Shown here: positions 1 through 8,572 of the stretch, in pieces | Layout: each line of letters begins with the position of its first letter | Numbering within the stretch: the first letter of the stretch is position 1 | Source of the DNA: Fidelibacterota bacterium | Lineage (GTDB): Bacteria > Fidelibacterota > UBA8477 > JABMPR01 | Reading direction: 5' to 3' | Assembly (NCBI GenBank): GCA_016784025.1 | Contig: JADHVL010000021.1 | Coordinates: 1-63,913, forward strand | Length of the DNA stretch: 63,913 nt | Notes under the pieces: generated by a model | Told to the model about the DNA's origin: nothing | What the model saw: the letters and a program-made list of their open reading frames with translations, nothing else | Databases searched by the model: none | Made by a program: the position numbers and the translations under genes

Positions 1-260
1 TTTAAGATCTGGGGTTTGTGCTCGAACTCTGCATCATCATGCTTCCTGCCAAAGGCTAGCTTTTTAACAATGGCCAAGAGGATCTCATAGAGGTGATCAG
101 TGATATTTTCCTCTGATAGATCTGGAACAAAGGCAGTCATTCGATTTAATCCGGAGTTAATCGCAGCTGTGACCAGAGCATCCACTGCCTCCTGATCTTC
201 TCCAATGAAGTAATCCACGTAGAGTGGGAAATCCTGTTTAATTCTATCAATCAAGGTCAT
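1..260 (-). CDS. Phage structural protein, partial (possible head-tail connector)
   Basis: The last gene of the leftward phage arm visible here; it runs off the left edge. Its ATG (258-260) overlaps the TGA of the virion morphogenesis gene (ATGA), so translation is probably coupled. The visible 86 residues start MTLIDRIKQDF and are acidic and helical, with no signal peptide or membrane segment. I do not recognise the family. The position after terminase and virion morphogenesis genes, and a small soluble helical product, would suit a head-tail connector or neck protein, but this is a guess from context. The C-terminus is outside the window. Confidence 0.6.
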   Translation of the reverse strand, partial: MTLIDRIKQDFPLYVDYFIGEDQEAVDALVTAAINSGLNRMTAFVPDLSEENITDHLYEILLAIVKKLAFGRKHDDAEFEHKPQIL

Positions 261-715
261 TTGATGCCTCCCAGTACTTCTTTTAGATCGAGCTGGACCA
301 GCTCTGATATTTTGGTTTGCTCATCATTGTTTAAACCCCAGAACCGGCGAATCACTTTAGACTTACCAGCTCCCAGCTTGTTATGATATCTGGCAATCCT
401 TCTATTTCGAGATCCTCTGAGGTACAGGACCACTTTTGAAGCATCCCTGGCCACGAGGTGATCAATGGAGTGCATCATCCCATCAATAGCATTGAACTCC
501 AGGTTGACCGGGTGTGTGGGTAGATTCTCACTCCTTCGCTTTTCAGCGTAATCCTCGGAGTATTTGGCAAAATTATCTCCATCCACATCCTTACCTTCAG
601 CTGTACGCTCTTTGATGAGAAATGCAGCTGCCAGTCCCAGTTTCTCCAACCGGGATTTATGGCTTAGGGATCTAAGCGCATCTTTAATTGGCTTTAAAGG
701 CGACGGCGTGGCCAT
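257..715 (-). CDS. Phage virion morphogenesis / tail completion protein
   Basis: A 152-residue protein of the phage virion morphogenesis family (Mu gpG / P2 gpS-like tail completion). The supporting segment is around residues 33-60: an Arg-Thr-x-x-Gly pattern, then DVDG, then F-x-x-YS-x-x-Y, typical of this family (a reminder of the 'G.pF..ys..Y' signature). A second typical block, RRFWGLNNDEQ, lies near residue 123. In Mu- and P2-like phages such proteins act in joining tails or completing heads. The gene starts inside the end of terL (22-base overlap) and ends in an ATGA overlap with the next gene, so it belongs to the leftward structural operon. Confidence 0.75.
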   Translation of the reverse strand: MATPSPLKPIKDALRSLSHKSRLEKLGLAAAFLIKERTAEGKDVDGDNFAKYSEDYAEKRRSENLPTHPVNLEFNAIDGMMHSIDHLVARDASKVVLYLRGSRNRRIARYHNKLGAGKSKVIRRFWGLNNDEQTKISELVQLDLKEVLGGIK

Positions 716-2220
716 TTCCTAGCCTTTGTGGATTTGAATGCAGTTCCAGGTGTTTGGAGAGAGAGGTACTGGTTGAGCTTCAAGTATGCAGACGCAGTGG
801 CATCAAGACCATCAAGTTTTTTGGGATGTGCAGATCCATAAGAGAGATATCCTGTCTTGTAGTGCTCAAAATCTTTGGTCTTCACAACATTATCAGCATA
901 CAGAAACCTACCTGTTTGATGAGGGTGGACCAGCGTCAGGCAGCGCTCATCCTTTTTGCTCCCGAATTGACCACCCAGGCTGGCCGCCTTAAAAGCTGTG
1001 ATGGGAAGGGGAACATTTTTCTTCATCCAGTCATGATAATAAGGCTCTGCATAGTCCCACTGCTCGAAGTCGTTCTCAAAGAGTAGTATGATCCACTTTG
1101 GCATGGAGCGCCTTAACTCATCGATGTAATCAAAGACTGCTGGCCAGCCCTCCTTCCTCATATACATATCCAGCAGGTAGTCTTTGCCATCGCTCCCTCT
1201 TCCCAGAGTGGAGAGCGCTTTAAAGGAAGCGTGGAGTGACTTACCTCTTGAGGGGTCACATACCGTCAATGATCCAATGATCTCTATGGTGTTGATGGCT
1301 ATCTCCCTGATCCACTCTGGATCAAAGATCTCACCCACTTCAATGGGTTCATCCATATAGTCACCGGCCCAGACATGGGCAGGAAGATTCGCCTCAAGGT
1401 CATCCCAGTACTTCTTATTGTAGAGGTGGTGACCCTTCCAGTTGGTTCTTCCCAGGGAGTCTCTAGCTGGAAAACTGAAGGAATGACCAGGATGTTTTTC
1501 CCGGAGCTTGACAATGGGAGCATCTGAGGTAATACCATTCGCCAATACATAACTCACACCATCTGGTTCCATTTGACCAGAAACTTCAGCCTCAACGTAG
1601 TTCAACACTTTTGCCTGGTGAGCTTCAGATCCCACGTTCAAGGAGTTGTACAAATCATCAGCAATTGAGATCTTAAATCTGCGGAAGCTATCGTCATCAA
1701 TGGATCTCAATCCTGTCTGGACTGAAGTGGCCACGATGTGAACATTGTTAATGATGTAGTGACCCTTCTCCTCCTGGATGACCCTGGGGGAATAGTCAAA
1801 CACTATGAGCTTGTTGTTAGTGATAAGCCGGAAAAGTTTGGCAGTCTTCTCACGTGAGATCCCTAAAGTCTCGGCTCCGATATTGACCACACCTCCACCA
1901 GCATGAACGATATGCCGGATAGCTTTGGCAATATAGATGTATGCAGATTTACCACATTTACGGTGACCTGAGAGATACCATTCACCTGTATTTTTATCCT
2001 TAACCCAGCGGTGGAGCTTGTTGAATGGAGCATCAAAGATCTGGGGGTAGTAGATCTTACAGAATTCAAACTCATCATTGTCAGCTAGTGCGCGTCTTTT
2101 GGCCTTTAGATCAGGGGTGAGATCTGATTCAACATTTTCACCACGGAGCAGATCATCGAGGAAATCCTCAAATCGGGCATTCTGGGCGGTGACATGCTTA
2201 GAGGGTGGATGTATCGACAC
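694..2220 (-). CDS. Terminase large subunit (Mu gp28-like)
   Basis: The packaging motor ATPase/nuclease that pumps phage DNA into the prohead. The 508-residue product has a Walker A variant GHRKCGKS at residues 85-92. A hydrophobic strand with acidic residues (ISIADD) follows about 100 residues later as the likely Walker B/DEAD region. The C-terminal half starts near TVCDPSRG, where the acidic residue fits the RNase H-like nuclease. Length is normal for Mu-like gp28. The GTG start at 2218-2220 is chosen because GAGGT lies just upstream. It sits 39 bases after the small terminase gene, and a palindromic repeat fills that gap. Confidence 0.85.
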   Translation of the reverse strand: MSIHPPSKHVTAQNARFEDFLDDLLRGENVESDLTPDLKAKRRALADNDEFEFCKIYYPQIFDAPFNKLHRWVKDKNTGEWYLSGHRKCGKSAYIYIAKAIRHIVHAGGGVVNIGAETLGISREKTAKLFRLITNNKLIVFDYSPRVIQEEKGHYIINNVHIVATSVQTGLRSIDDDSFRRFKISIADDLYNSLNVGSEAHQAKVLNYVEAEVSGQMEPDGVSYVLANGITSDAPIVKLREKHPGHSFSFPARDSLGRTNWKGHHLYNKKYWDDLEANLPAHVWAGDYMDEPIEVGEIFDPEWIREIAINTIEIIGSLTVCDPSRGKSLHASFKALSTLGRGSDGKDYLLDMYMRKEGWPAVFDYIDELRRSMPKWIILLFENDFEQWDYAEPYYHDWMKKNVPLPITAFKAASLGGQFGSKKDERCLTLVHPHQTGRFLYADNVVKTKDFEHYKTGYLSYGSAHPKKLDGLDATASAYLKLNQYLSLQTPGTAFKSTKARKWPRRRL

Positions 2221-2237
2221 TTGCTACCTCATCAATT

Positions 2238-2254
2238 TTTAAACAGGGTTTGAA
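2238..2254. repeat. Prophage palindrome TTTAAAC-AGG-GTTTAAA, copy 1
   Basis: Reads TTTAAACAGGGTTTGAA: a 7-base inverted repeat around AGG with one mismatch in the right arm. It lies in the 39-base gap between terS and terL. Two further copies occur at 8086-8102 and 13963-13979, always inside the prophage. An operator or protein-binding site is possible. Confidence 0.55.
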
Positions 2255-2259
2255 CGTTT

Positions 2260-2736
2260 TTAAACGCTATTCAGGCCGTGAGTCTCAAGTTGATCATCTT
2301 TGAAGTCCCTTGAAGCTTTAATCAGGGCAGGAGTGAGTAAATCAGGCTGATTCTTCCGGATGAATTTAAGGAACTCTTCCAACATGGAAAACATGGCTGG
2401 GATCTGACTCTTTTGGGATGAGATCTTGAACAGTGAATTTAAGTATTTTGCCAGAGCGTCAGCGGTTGCATTGTCCTTGATCTCATTATCCAATAGTTCA
2501 GAGATCTTTCCCATGATCTTTTCCTCAATGGATTTAGGGGATAGCTCCTGGATTTTATGGTGCAGCCATTCTTTGCGCGACTTTTCCCAGTCTTCAATCT
2601 TAGACCAGCGGGTGATAGTTCTCCAGCTGGGTTTGCCATTCATGATCAGGGCAATTTCGCGGGGCTTCTTACTTTCTTCAATGAAGAGTTGCTGGCATTT
2701 CAGCCTAACGCTTTCAGAATAATGTTCTCTGGCCAT
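2260..2736 (-). CDS. Probable terminase small subunit (Mu gp27-like)
   Basis: A 158-residue helical protein placed directly between the portal and large terminase genes. The N-terminus (roughly residues 5-45, YSESVRLKCQQLFIEE...PSWRTITRWSKIEDW) looks like a helix-turn-helix that would bind the packaging site, as in Mu gp27 and other small terminases. The rest is predicted helical, consistent with oligomerisation. The ATG overlaps the TAA of the portal gene (TAATG on the minus strand), so the two are coupled. The role rests on position and the HTH-like segment rather than on a diagnostic motif. Confidence 0.65.
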   Translation of the reverse strand: MAREHYSESVRLKCQQLFIEESKKPREIALIMNGKPSWRTITRWSKIEDWEKSRKEWLHHKIQELSPKSIEEKIMGKISELLDNEIKDNATADALAKYLNSLFKISSQKSQIPAMFSMLEEFLKFIRKNQPDLLTPALIKASRDFKDDQLETHGLNSV

Positions 2737-3863
2737 TAAAATCCGCCTGGGATCTGTTCACGCTTAAGCGGCTTTTGTGATTCAGGGATATTCAATCCCA
2801 GCCTTGCATATTCCGATGGATCAACTTCACCACCTAGACTGGCATAGGATTCTATGATCTCTAAGGTATCGGAGATAGAAACTGGATCTTTCTTGTCAAT
2901 TACAAACTCTGGAGAATCAGCAGATCCAATGTTGCGAGTCCAGATCATATCCACCAGCTGCTGCATATATGGCTCTATATAGTAGATGTCATCTAGGATG
3001 ATGTCACGCTTGGCATTGTAGGTTGAGTTATTCTCACCGACTTGGAGACCCTTTGACTGTTTCACGGCATTGGCATGGCCAAGGATTGTGATAGCAATAC
3101 CGGTATCACAAACATCATTGAACTTGTCATAGTCACCAGTGCTTCGTGCAGACTCAACTATTTCAATGTCAGTGTTATCTGGTTTGGTACCACGAGAACT
3201 GGATGCCACAGTATTCACAGCTGTATTGAGTTCTTCCTTGATTGGATCTCCTGCGCCAGGCGGATAGGAACCCAATATGATTCCCTCTCCAAATCGTTCC
3301 AGAAAGGAAGCCCAGCCTTCTAACCCAAAAGTTTTGAGGATGTAATCACGCAGGACCGGAAGTAGTACCGGGATCTCATCACTCAAACAGACCAGAGCAG
3401 TATCCTCGATCTCGCGGGTGGTTTTGCCAAAATCAAGTCTCAGCTCATCATCCACGAACTTGAAGTATTTATGAGGAAGTGGCTTGAAGGAAACTGGGAC
3501 TTGCCAGCCATCCACAATCTCCCATTCAAAGTCGATCACGGAGAACTTCTTGAGGACTGCAACCTGGATAGCCTTGAAGAGTTTTCGGGGTCCGAGCTTC
3601 TTGATAATGCGGGTTACTCTGGCAGCATCATCAGCCCTGGATTCATGAGTTAAGGTGAATTGTCGCTGGAATCCGGCTCGTCTGCCATTCAAGCAGCCGA
3701 AGACTTGAGAATCAGTTTCAGCGATATTCATCATTTCAATTACATCTCGTGGATCTCCCCGCTTAAAGGATTTATAGGCTCTATTATAGAAGCTGGGAGA
3801 AAACCGAACGACCGCATCGTGTATCTTTTTATTGACCTTTATCATGACGCAAGTTAGACTCAT
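2736..3863 (-). CDS. Portal protein (DUF935 / Mu gp29 family)
   Basis: A 375-residue portal protein, the dodecameric ring at the head vertex through which DNA enters. It resembles the DUF935 (Mu gp29) family: an N-terminal 'SQVFGCLNGRRAGFQRQF' block near residue 51, a central 'LERFGEG' block, and the C-terminal 'GHANAVKQSKGLQVGENNST' region, which matches the family's 'G..lt..' segment. It is shorter than Mu gp29, mainly at the C-terminus. The ATG at 3861-3863 has GAGGAA upstream. It is the first gene of the leftward arm and is divergent from the protease gene across 90 bases. Confidence 0.8.
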   Translation of the reverse strand: MSLTCVMIKVNKKIHDAVVRFSPSFYNRAYKSFKRGDPRDVIEMMNIAETDSQVFGCLNGRRAGFQRQFTLTHESRADDAARVTRIIKKLGPRKLFKAIQVAVLKKFSVIDFEWEIVDGWQVPVSFKPLPHKYFKFVDDELRLDFGKTTREIEDTALVCLSDEIPVLLPVLRDYILKTFGLEGWASFLERFGEGIILGSYPPGAGDPIKEELNTAVNTVASSSRGTKPDNTDIEIVESARSTGDYDKFNDVCDTGIAITILGHANAVKQSKGLQVGENNSTYNAKRDIILDDIYYIEPYMQQLVDMIWTRNIGSADSPEFVIDKKDPVSISDTLEIIESYASLGGEVDPSEYARLGLNIPESQKPLKREQIPGGF

Positions 3864-3953
3864 GTAAATTCCTCTAACCCAACTATAACCTCACATGTAT
3901 ATCTGAAGTCGTTCGGCTGTGAATGGTTTGGTCTCTTCCCTAAACTCAAGCCG
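3864..3953. promoter_or_regulatory. Divergent promoter region of the two phage structural arms
   Basis: The 90 bases between the divergent portal and protease starts must hold promoters or activator sites for both arms. No confident -35/-10 pair is seen, which would fit an activator-dependent late promoter, as in Mu. A palindrome just inside the protease reading frame (3987-4009) may belong to the same control region. Confidence 0.4.
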
Positions 3954-4946
3954 ATGAAAAAGAGACCTTCATACATACTTAACAATGACTCCCGCATCAT
4001 GCGGGGGTCACTAAAACCATCTTTACGGTTCAACGCTACTCCAGTTGAAGAGCCCAAAGAGGGCTTTCTTAAGATTGCACCATTCGGTGATTTTCAAGGT
4101 CACCACCAGGGCGGCTATGTCCTAGATAAAACCCGCGCTGATGAAATGGTTAAGAACCACAACACCATGGGAATTGATCTACTTTTCGATTTTGATCATT
4201 CCTCGCTATGGGGTGAAACCCGCGCATCTGGATGGTCAACTGCACTGGAAGCTCGTGATGATGGATTGTATGTAAGCAGCCCTGAATGGACGGGCCCTGG
4301 TAAGCTAGCAATTGAAAATCGTGAGTACCGGTATTTCTCACCGGTGTTTGATTTCCAAGCCGAAGATCAGGAAGGTAAAGCGATTGGAGCCAGGCTTATC
4401 AGTGTGGCTCTGACAAACACACCTTTTTTTGAAGGATTGATAGACCCTGTGGGCAATTCAACAACAATGGAGAATGATAAAATGACCAAAGAACAATTGA
4501 AAAAATTGGGCCTGGATGAAAATGCCACTGAAGCAGAGATCGATGCTGCTCTAGATGCTCTGGAAGCCAAGGTTCCTGTTGAAGAGCCTGGGGTAGATGA
4601 GCCTGAAGGTGGCGAAGCCACAGCCAATTCACGCATGGATGCCATCGAGAAACGTCTGGATGCACAGGATAAAGCTTCAGCTGATGAAAAGGCTGAGCTC
4701 CTGGTGAACTCTGCCATCACTGCTGGCAAGATCCTTCCCGCTGATAAGGATGTTTACATCAATTCAGCTAAGCTGGATTATGAAGCCACCAAAACCAAGC
4801 TGGATGGGTTGAAAGCTAACTCAGCCATGCCAGGCAAGGTGACCACACCAACTGGTGAGGAAACGGAAGTAAAAGTTAACAGCACAAAAGCAGCAGCCGA
4901 ATATTTCAAAACTGCTGGCCGTGCACCAATTGGAAAAGGTAACTAG
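3954..4946 (+). CDS. Prohead protease/scaffold protein (Mu gpI-like)
   Basis: A 330-residue Mu-like I protein: an N-terminal prohead protease (about residues 20-185) followed by a scaffold-like tail. Family blocks are 'FLKIAPFGDF' near residue 38, 'LLFDFDHSS' near 76 (His as the likely catalytic residue), the 'GWSTALEARDDGLY...WTGPGKLAIENREYRYFSPVF' region, and 'GARLISVALTNTPF'. After residue 190 the protein is rich in Lys, Glu and Ala (coiled-coil, low complexity), as expected for internal scaffold. The ATG at 3954 gives the complete family N-terminus, though the first ~20 residues overlap a palindrome. The capsid gene starts 2 bases after the stop. Confidence 0.8.
   Translation: MKKRPSYILNNDSRIMRGSLKPSLRFNATPVEEPKEGFLKIAPFGDFQGHHQGGYVLDKTRADEMVKNHNTMGIDLLFDFDHSSLWGETRASGWSTALEARDDGLYVSSPEWTGPGKLAIENREYRYFSPVFDFQAEDQEGKAIGARLISVALTNTPFFEGLIDPVGNSTTMENDKMTKEQLKKLGLDENATEAEIDAALDALEAKVPVEEPGVDEPEGGEATANSRMDAIEKRLDAQDKASADEKAELLVNSAITAGKILPADKDVYINSAKLDYEATKTKLDGLKANSAMPGKVTTPTGEETEVKVNSTKAAAEYFKTAGRAPIGKGN
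3987..4009. repeat. GC-rich palindrome at the start of the rightward phage arm
   Basis: A near-perfect inverted repeat (GACtCCCGCA / TGCGGGgGTC around TCA) with a 10-bp stem and a 3-base loop. It lies 33 bases inside the protease gene. It could act as an operator or a structure in the transcript leader; it lacks the U-run of a terminator. Confidence 0.5.
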
Positions 4947-4948
4947 TT

Positions 4949-5887
4949 ATGAAACTACGTCAAATATCTCCAAGCGATCCAGTCAGCACACTAGCATTGG
5001 ACGGTCTTGAGACGACCGCTCCCATTCTTCAAGATGTTGAATTTTATGAAAAGGGTGGCGCTGCTGACAGTGTGAAAAAAGCCCGTAAGGGTACAACCAA
5101 AGCCAAGATCACACGATCCATCAATGAAGATAATGTTACTACTGGTCCTACTCCAGTGTACGAGGCCATTGCAAAAAAGGTTGTCTCCTTTGATGCCAAG
5201 GTGGACGTGGTTTTGGAAGATCGTGGTGAAGATCCTGAGACTGAATTGGCTGTTCAAACAAAGCTGGAGGCTATCCAGGCTGGATTCAAACTACAGGGAA
5301 TGTTTTTTGAAGCTGACTCAGCTACTGATGCTGAGGATTTCGATGGCCTGAAGGTTCTCACTCCCGTTGCCCAGCGTGTGAACGTTGCCACAAATGGAAT
5401 CGTGATTCCTGTTGGAAACTCCGATGCAAACGCTGCATTGCAACAGGCAGCTATCGAGGAGCTACAGAAACTCATGGCCATGATTCCTGGTGGTGCCTCT
5501 CACCTTTACATGAACGAATTCCTAAAAATTCGTTTTCTGACGGTTGGTAAAGCCTTGGGATACTATGACAAATCCAAAGATGAGTTTGGAAACTCCATCG
5601 AGCGCATCGGTGACGTGATCATCAGAGGTGCTGGATATGCAGCTGACAAAACTCGTTTGCTGCCACAGACCGAGACCACGGGCACTTCCAATAACTGTAG
5701 CTCCATTATCGCAGTACGTTGGGGTGAAGGTATCGATGTCAGTGCATTGACCTCCAAGGGTCTGGTGGGACGCTATGCTGGCCAGTCTGGAAACTTCCTT
5801 ACTAACAATGTTAACCTGGATATGGCTCTGGTTCTCCAGAACGCTGAATCCATCATCAAATCAGCTGGTTGGAGACTGTCCGCTTAG
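4949..5887 (+). CDS. Major capsid protein (HK97-fold, inferred)
   Basis: A 312-residue protein placed immediately after the protease/scaffold gene, the usual position of the major head protein (Mu T). It has no signal peptide or membrane segment. The sequence has the pattern of HK97-fold capsids: an N-terminal arm, an acidic middle domain (VSFDAKVDVVLEDRGEDPETELAVQ), a long helix (ALQQAAIEELQKLMAMIPGG), then a DVIIRGAGY...IIAVRWGEG strand region. The closest published family is not obvious to me, so the call rests mainly on synteny and length. Five bases (GAGAGG upstream of the next gene) show the operon continues. Confidence 0.7.
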   Translation: MKLRQISPSDPVSTLALDGLETTAPILQDVEFYEKGGAADSVKKARKGTTKAKITRSINEDNVTTGPTPVYEAIAKKVVSFDAKVDVVLEDRGEDPETELAVQTKLEAIQAGFKLQGMFFEADSATDAEDFDGLKVLTPVAQRVNVATNGIVIPVGNSDANAALQQAAIEELQKLMAMIPGGASHLYMNEFLKIRFLTVGKALGYYDKSKDEFGNSIERIGDVIIRGAGYAADKTRLLPQTETTGTSNNCSSIIAVRWGEGIDVSALTSKGLVGRYAGQSGNFLTNNVNLDMALVLQNAESIIKSAGWRLSA

Positions 5888-5921
5888 GACGGTCTCTAGC
5901 TCTCATTCTGAGAGGTAAACA

Positions 5922-6302
5922 ATGGCTAAAAAGTATAAGGTTAAAGTCCCGGTAGATGGTTTCAAAGGTGAACGCCTGGGAGTGAAGTTCGTTGATGGTG
6001 CAGCTGAAGTTTCTGAGAAAACCGCCCGCAAACTGCTCCAGGAATATCCTAATTATTCCTGTCCTGAGTTGGAGGAGAAAACTCCTGAGACTCCGGAAGC
6101 TCCAAAGCCAAAAGAGATTGAGGACTACAAAAAGCAGATCCTCCTCGATACTGCCAAGGAAGTTCTGAAGCGTGACTTTGTGGATCGAATCCACAAGGAT
6201 GATTTGGTGATCGAGATCCTAGAAGAAATTCAGGCTCAGTCAGTTGAGAATGCTGAGATTGAATCTGCATTCTTAGCTCACGCAAAAAGTCTTGATAAGT
6301 AA
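5922..6302 (+). CDS. Phage head-region protein of unknown function
   Basis: A 126-residue soluble charged protein between capsid and lysis genes. The N-terminus (KYKVKVPVDGFKGERLGVKFVDGAAEVSEKTARKLLQEY) looks like a small beta domain often found just after capsid genes. A Pro/Glu-rich linker (about residues 50-65) leads to a helical C-terminus. GAGAGG precedes the ATG. A head-decoration or connector role is possible from position alone; no function is assigned. Confidence 0.6.
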   Translation: MAKKYKVKVPVDGFKGERLGVKFVDGAAEVSEKTARKLLQEYPNYSCPELEEKTPETPEAPKPKEIEDYKKQILLDTAKEVLKRDFVDRIHKDDLVIEILEEIQAQSVENAEIESAFLAHAKSLDK

Positions 6303-6379
6303 TTCCATACAACGTGACGGCGAGCGTGGTGGTGGGTTGTTTACTCCTTCCTGCCACCACGAAAAACCCTTTAGGAACC

Positions 6380-6574
6380 ATGAAACGAATGAAACTACTA
6401 GCAGCCTTTTTTGATAAGACCACTACAATGGGATTCTCCGGTGGCAGTACAGCTGCGGTTGCTCCATACCTGGATCAGGTAGGTGAGCTCGCTCAAGCCG
6501 GTGCACAGATCCTTGGATTAGTAATAGCGATCGTCATACTGATGATCCGCTGGAAGGAGTTTAAGAAGAAATGA
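6380..6574 (+). CDS. Small membrane protein, holin candidate
   Basis: A 64-residue protein with one strong membrane span (roughly GAQILGLVIAIVILMI) and a basic C-terminal tail (RWKEFKKK). I chose the ATG at 6380 because TTAGGA lies at the right distance; an upstream in-frame GTG at 6314 has no ribosome binding site. Together with the next two genes it forms a lysis-type cassette (membrane protein, membrane protein, endolysin), so a holin or holin-like role is likely. Its stop codon overlaps the next start (ATGA). Confidence 0.6.
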   Translation: MKRMKLLAAFFDKTTTMGFSGGSTAAVAPYLDQVGELAQAGAQILGLVIAIVILMIRWKEFKKK

Positions 6575-6918
6575 AACGCCTATCTTTAAATCTAGCATTT
6601 ATCCTGTTCCTCATTTGCATTATGGTAACAGCCACCTTGGCCATGCCTGAACCGGTAGCCCGTGAGATCACCACCGATTTCATTATCGAGCCTGTTGAGA
6701 TCACTCCTGAGTTTGATTTTTGGTCCATGTTTGAGGGTGCTGATTGGTTTGAGAAGATCCTGCTCTATCTCCCATTTTTTACAGCGGTCCTCTTTGTCCT
6801 GGACAAGGTCGTGAAATGGACACCGAATAAGTATGATGATGTCATCGTCGCGTTCTTCAAATCAATTATAGCCGCCATCTCTGGTTACAATTCTCGGAAG
6901 AAGAAGTCACGTGGATAA
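6571..6918 (+). CDS. Exported membrane protein of the lysis cassette
   Basis: A 115-residue protein with an N-terminal signal-like helix (residues 1-24, ending ATLAMP) and a second membrane segment around residues 63-82 (ILLYLPFFTAVLFVLDKVV). A C-terminal amphipathic, basic end follows (FFKSIIAAISGYNSRKKKSRG). It overlaps both neighbours and sits directly before the endolysin gene, so a holin, antiholin or spanin-like role is plausible. No family is recognised. Confidence 0.6.
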   Translation: MKRLSLNLAFILFLICIMVTATLAMPEPVAREITTDFIIEPVEITPEFDFWSMFEGADWFEKILLYLPFFTAVLFVLDKVVKWTPNKYDDVIVAFFKSIIAAISGYNSRKKKSRG

Positions 6919-7339
6919 GAAATTTTTCAAAACCAAAGAGATCCAAGCCGGATTTTCAAAAATGGAGTATCGCCTCCAGGTGATCATCATGGCATTGGCT
7001 GGTCTCATGGCCATGCGCTTTGGTCGTCAAGTCGTGATCACCTCAACATTTCGTGAGGGTGATAAAGGAGTCCATGGATCTGGACGAGGATGTGACATCA
7101 GGTGTAATGATTGGACACCCCAGGAGCTGGAAGAAGCGGAAGCCTTTTTACAGGCCATCCACTATGAGGGGAAAGCCAAAACAATTTTAGTCCATGGAAA
7201 GGGTGACAACATTCATTTCCATATCCAGACTAGCTGGAGACGTCCTGGAATATTATTTATCCAGGAGCGAGTATTGAAAGTTAAGGATCTATTCGAGCGG
7301 AAGATTGAAACAGCTTCCAAAGAATCAGACCAGAAATAA
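6911..7339 (+). CDS. Endolysin-like M15-type peptidase
   Basis: A 142-residue zinc peptidase of the M15 / D-Ala-D-Ala carboxypeptidase-like fold used by many phages to cut peptidoglycan cross-links. The two metal motifs are visible: STFREGDKGVHGSGRGCDIR with H55 and D62 as ligands (family pattern SxHxxGxAxD-like), and IHFHI with H102/H104. It has no signal peptide, so release would depend on the holin-like proteins encoded just upstream. Start GTG at 6911 overlaps the previous gene by 8 bases. The second block HGKGDNIHFH fits the substrate side of the pocket. Confidence 0.75.
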   Translation: MDKKFFKTKEIQAGFSKMEYRLQVIIMALAGLMAMRFGRQVVITSTFREGDKGVHGSGRGCDIRCNDWTPQELEEAEAFLQAIHYEGKAKTILVHGKGDNIHFHIQTSWRRPGILFIQERVLKVKDLFERKIETASKESDQK

Positions 7340-7351
7340 GGAGCATTTCTG

Positions 7352-8071
7352 ATGCGTAAAATACAAAGAGTTGGTATCAATTTTTCCACGATCGCAGCTG
7401 CAATAGCTGCCTCAAGTGCTGGTGACCTGGTTCAGGTTTTACCTGGTGTTTATGAGGAAGAAGATCTTGTCTTAAAAAATGGTGTGAACATTGAGTTCAT
7501 GCCGGGTGCTGAAATGACACAATCAGCTGCTGATATTGCAGCTGAGGCTGAATATACCGCTTTCACCGATGGTGGTAATGATGTGGTTTGCTCCATCGGT
7601 GGACGTCCCAAGTTCACCTTTTATGGATCAACAGATCTGATTGAGCTCACTGGAACATCAGTGGTGAGCTATTATGGCAAACCGGAGTATAGCTATACCG
7701 ATGCGCTTTCATGGACATCTGAGGCCAAAATTACTTTTGAGGCCGGACCTGATGTAAAGGTCTATCGTGCTCTTTTAACTCAGGCTGGAGCAGGTGCTCC
7801 CGTAGCCACAGTGCTCGAAAACACCTTGGGGGGTGAGATAGTCTGGAGTCGTCCAGGTGTCGGAACCAATAGAGGAACATTGGCAGGGGCATTCCCAGCT
7901 GCTTCAACCTTCATATCTTTTTCCCAAAATGGCGCAGGTCAATATTTTTTATCTACTCCATGGTCAGTCGCTGCGGATTACATAGAGGTCTTAACTATGT
8001 ATAATGATGGATTGGCAATGGCTACCGACGGGCTGTTCAATGGGGCTATCGAAATCCTTGTCTACCCCTAA
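7352..8071 (+). CDS. Beta-helix-like phage protein (tail fibre/spike or decoration candidate)
   Basis: A 239-residue protein whose first 60 residues match the start of pectate-lyase-like right-handed beta-helix proteins: 'TIAAAIAASSAGDLVQVLPGVYEEEDLVLKNGVNIEFMPGA' has the 'GD.v.v.PG.Y.E.l.l..gv.i.g..Ga' pattern. The remainder is beta-rich with Gly/Ala/Ser turns and no membrane segment. Such domains occur in receptor-binding tail spikes and head decoration proteins. Its place between lysis and tail-tube genes rather than after the tail genes is unusual. The exact role is unknown. Confidence 0.55.
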   Translation: MRKIQRVGINFSTIAAAIAASSAGDLVQVLPGVYEEEDLVLKNGVNIEFMPGAEMTQSAADIAAEAEYTAFTDGGNDVVCSIGGRPKFTFYGSTDLIELTGTSVVSYYGKPEYSYTDALSWTSEAKITFEAGPDVKVYRALLTQAGAGAPVATVLENTLGGEIVWSRPGVGTNRGTLAGAFPAASTFISFSQNGAGQYFLSTPWSVAADYIEVLTMYNDGLAMATDGLFNGAIEILVYP

Positions 8072-8085
8072 CCAATAATTCATCC

Positions 8086-8102
8086 CTTAAACAGGGTTTA
8101 AA
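8086..8102. repeat. Prophage palindrome TTTAAAC-AGG-GTTTAAA, copy 2
   Basis: Reads CTTAAACAGGGTTTAAA with one mismatch, 12 bases upstream of the tail-tube ATG and directly before its AAGGAG ribosome binding site. This position would let a bound protein or a hairpin affect expression of the tail genes. Confidence 0.55.
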
Positions 8103-8113
8103 GGAGTTATAAA

Positions 8114-8572
8114 ATGCGTTTACATGCTCATAGTTTAAAGATTGATGAAGCCGGGGCAGCCGTCGCTACAGCTGTAGATCTCACAGCTGAGGGCGCCACT
8201 GTTGATGTAGATCCAATCATCTTAGAAGAGATGGGATCTAAGTCCTCCCTGCCTGTCAAGCGGATCGATCTGGGAGCAAAGATCGAGCTCAAGGCTGTAG
8301 CCTTAACAGATTCCCTGGGTGAGTTGGGTGACCAGCTCAATAGTGAAGATGCAGCCATGAAGGTTGAAGCTACCAGAGTCAAGGTGTTGGACCTGTTTGA
8401 TGCACAGTTCACTGTTGAAAAGTCCGATGGCACCTCAGAGACCTGGAAGGTCACAAACATGAACTACTCCGGGAAGCTGAGCCAGGCTTTCAAGCACAAG
8501 GAAAAGGTCTACGTGCCTATCCACCTGTTGGCCACCGCTACCAGTGAATTGACTGTTGTGGTACCTATCTAA
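8114..8572 (+). CDS. Major tail tube protein (inferred)
   Basis: A 152-residue beta-rich protein directly upstream of the frameshifting tail chaperone and tape measure genes, which is the standard place of the tail tube gene in long-tailed phages. Regular alternation of hydrophobic strands (LDLFDAQFTVEKSDGTSETWKVTNMNYSGKL) suits the tube fold. AAGGAG lies 8 bases upstream of the ATG. The TAA shares a base with the ATG of the chaperone gene (TAATG). No motif is diagnostic. Confidence 0.65.
   Translation: MRLHAHSLKIDEAGAAVATAVDLTAEGATVDVDPIILEEMGSKSSLPVKRIDLGAKIELKAVALTDSLGELGDQLNSEDAAMKVEATRVKVLDLFDAQFTVEKSDGTSETWKVTNMNYSGKLSQAFKHKEKVYVPIHLLATATSELTVVVPI

Noticed and set aside
688..1086. A 132-codon plus-strand open frame inside terL
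   Set aside because: Antisense to a clear terminase, with no start signal and Cys/His composition typical of shadow frames.
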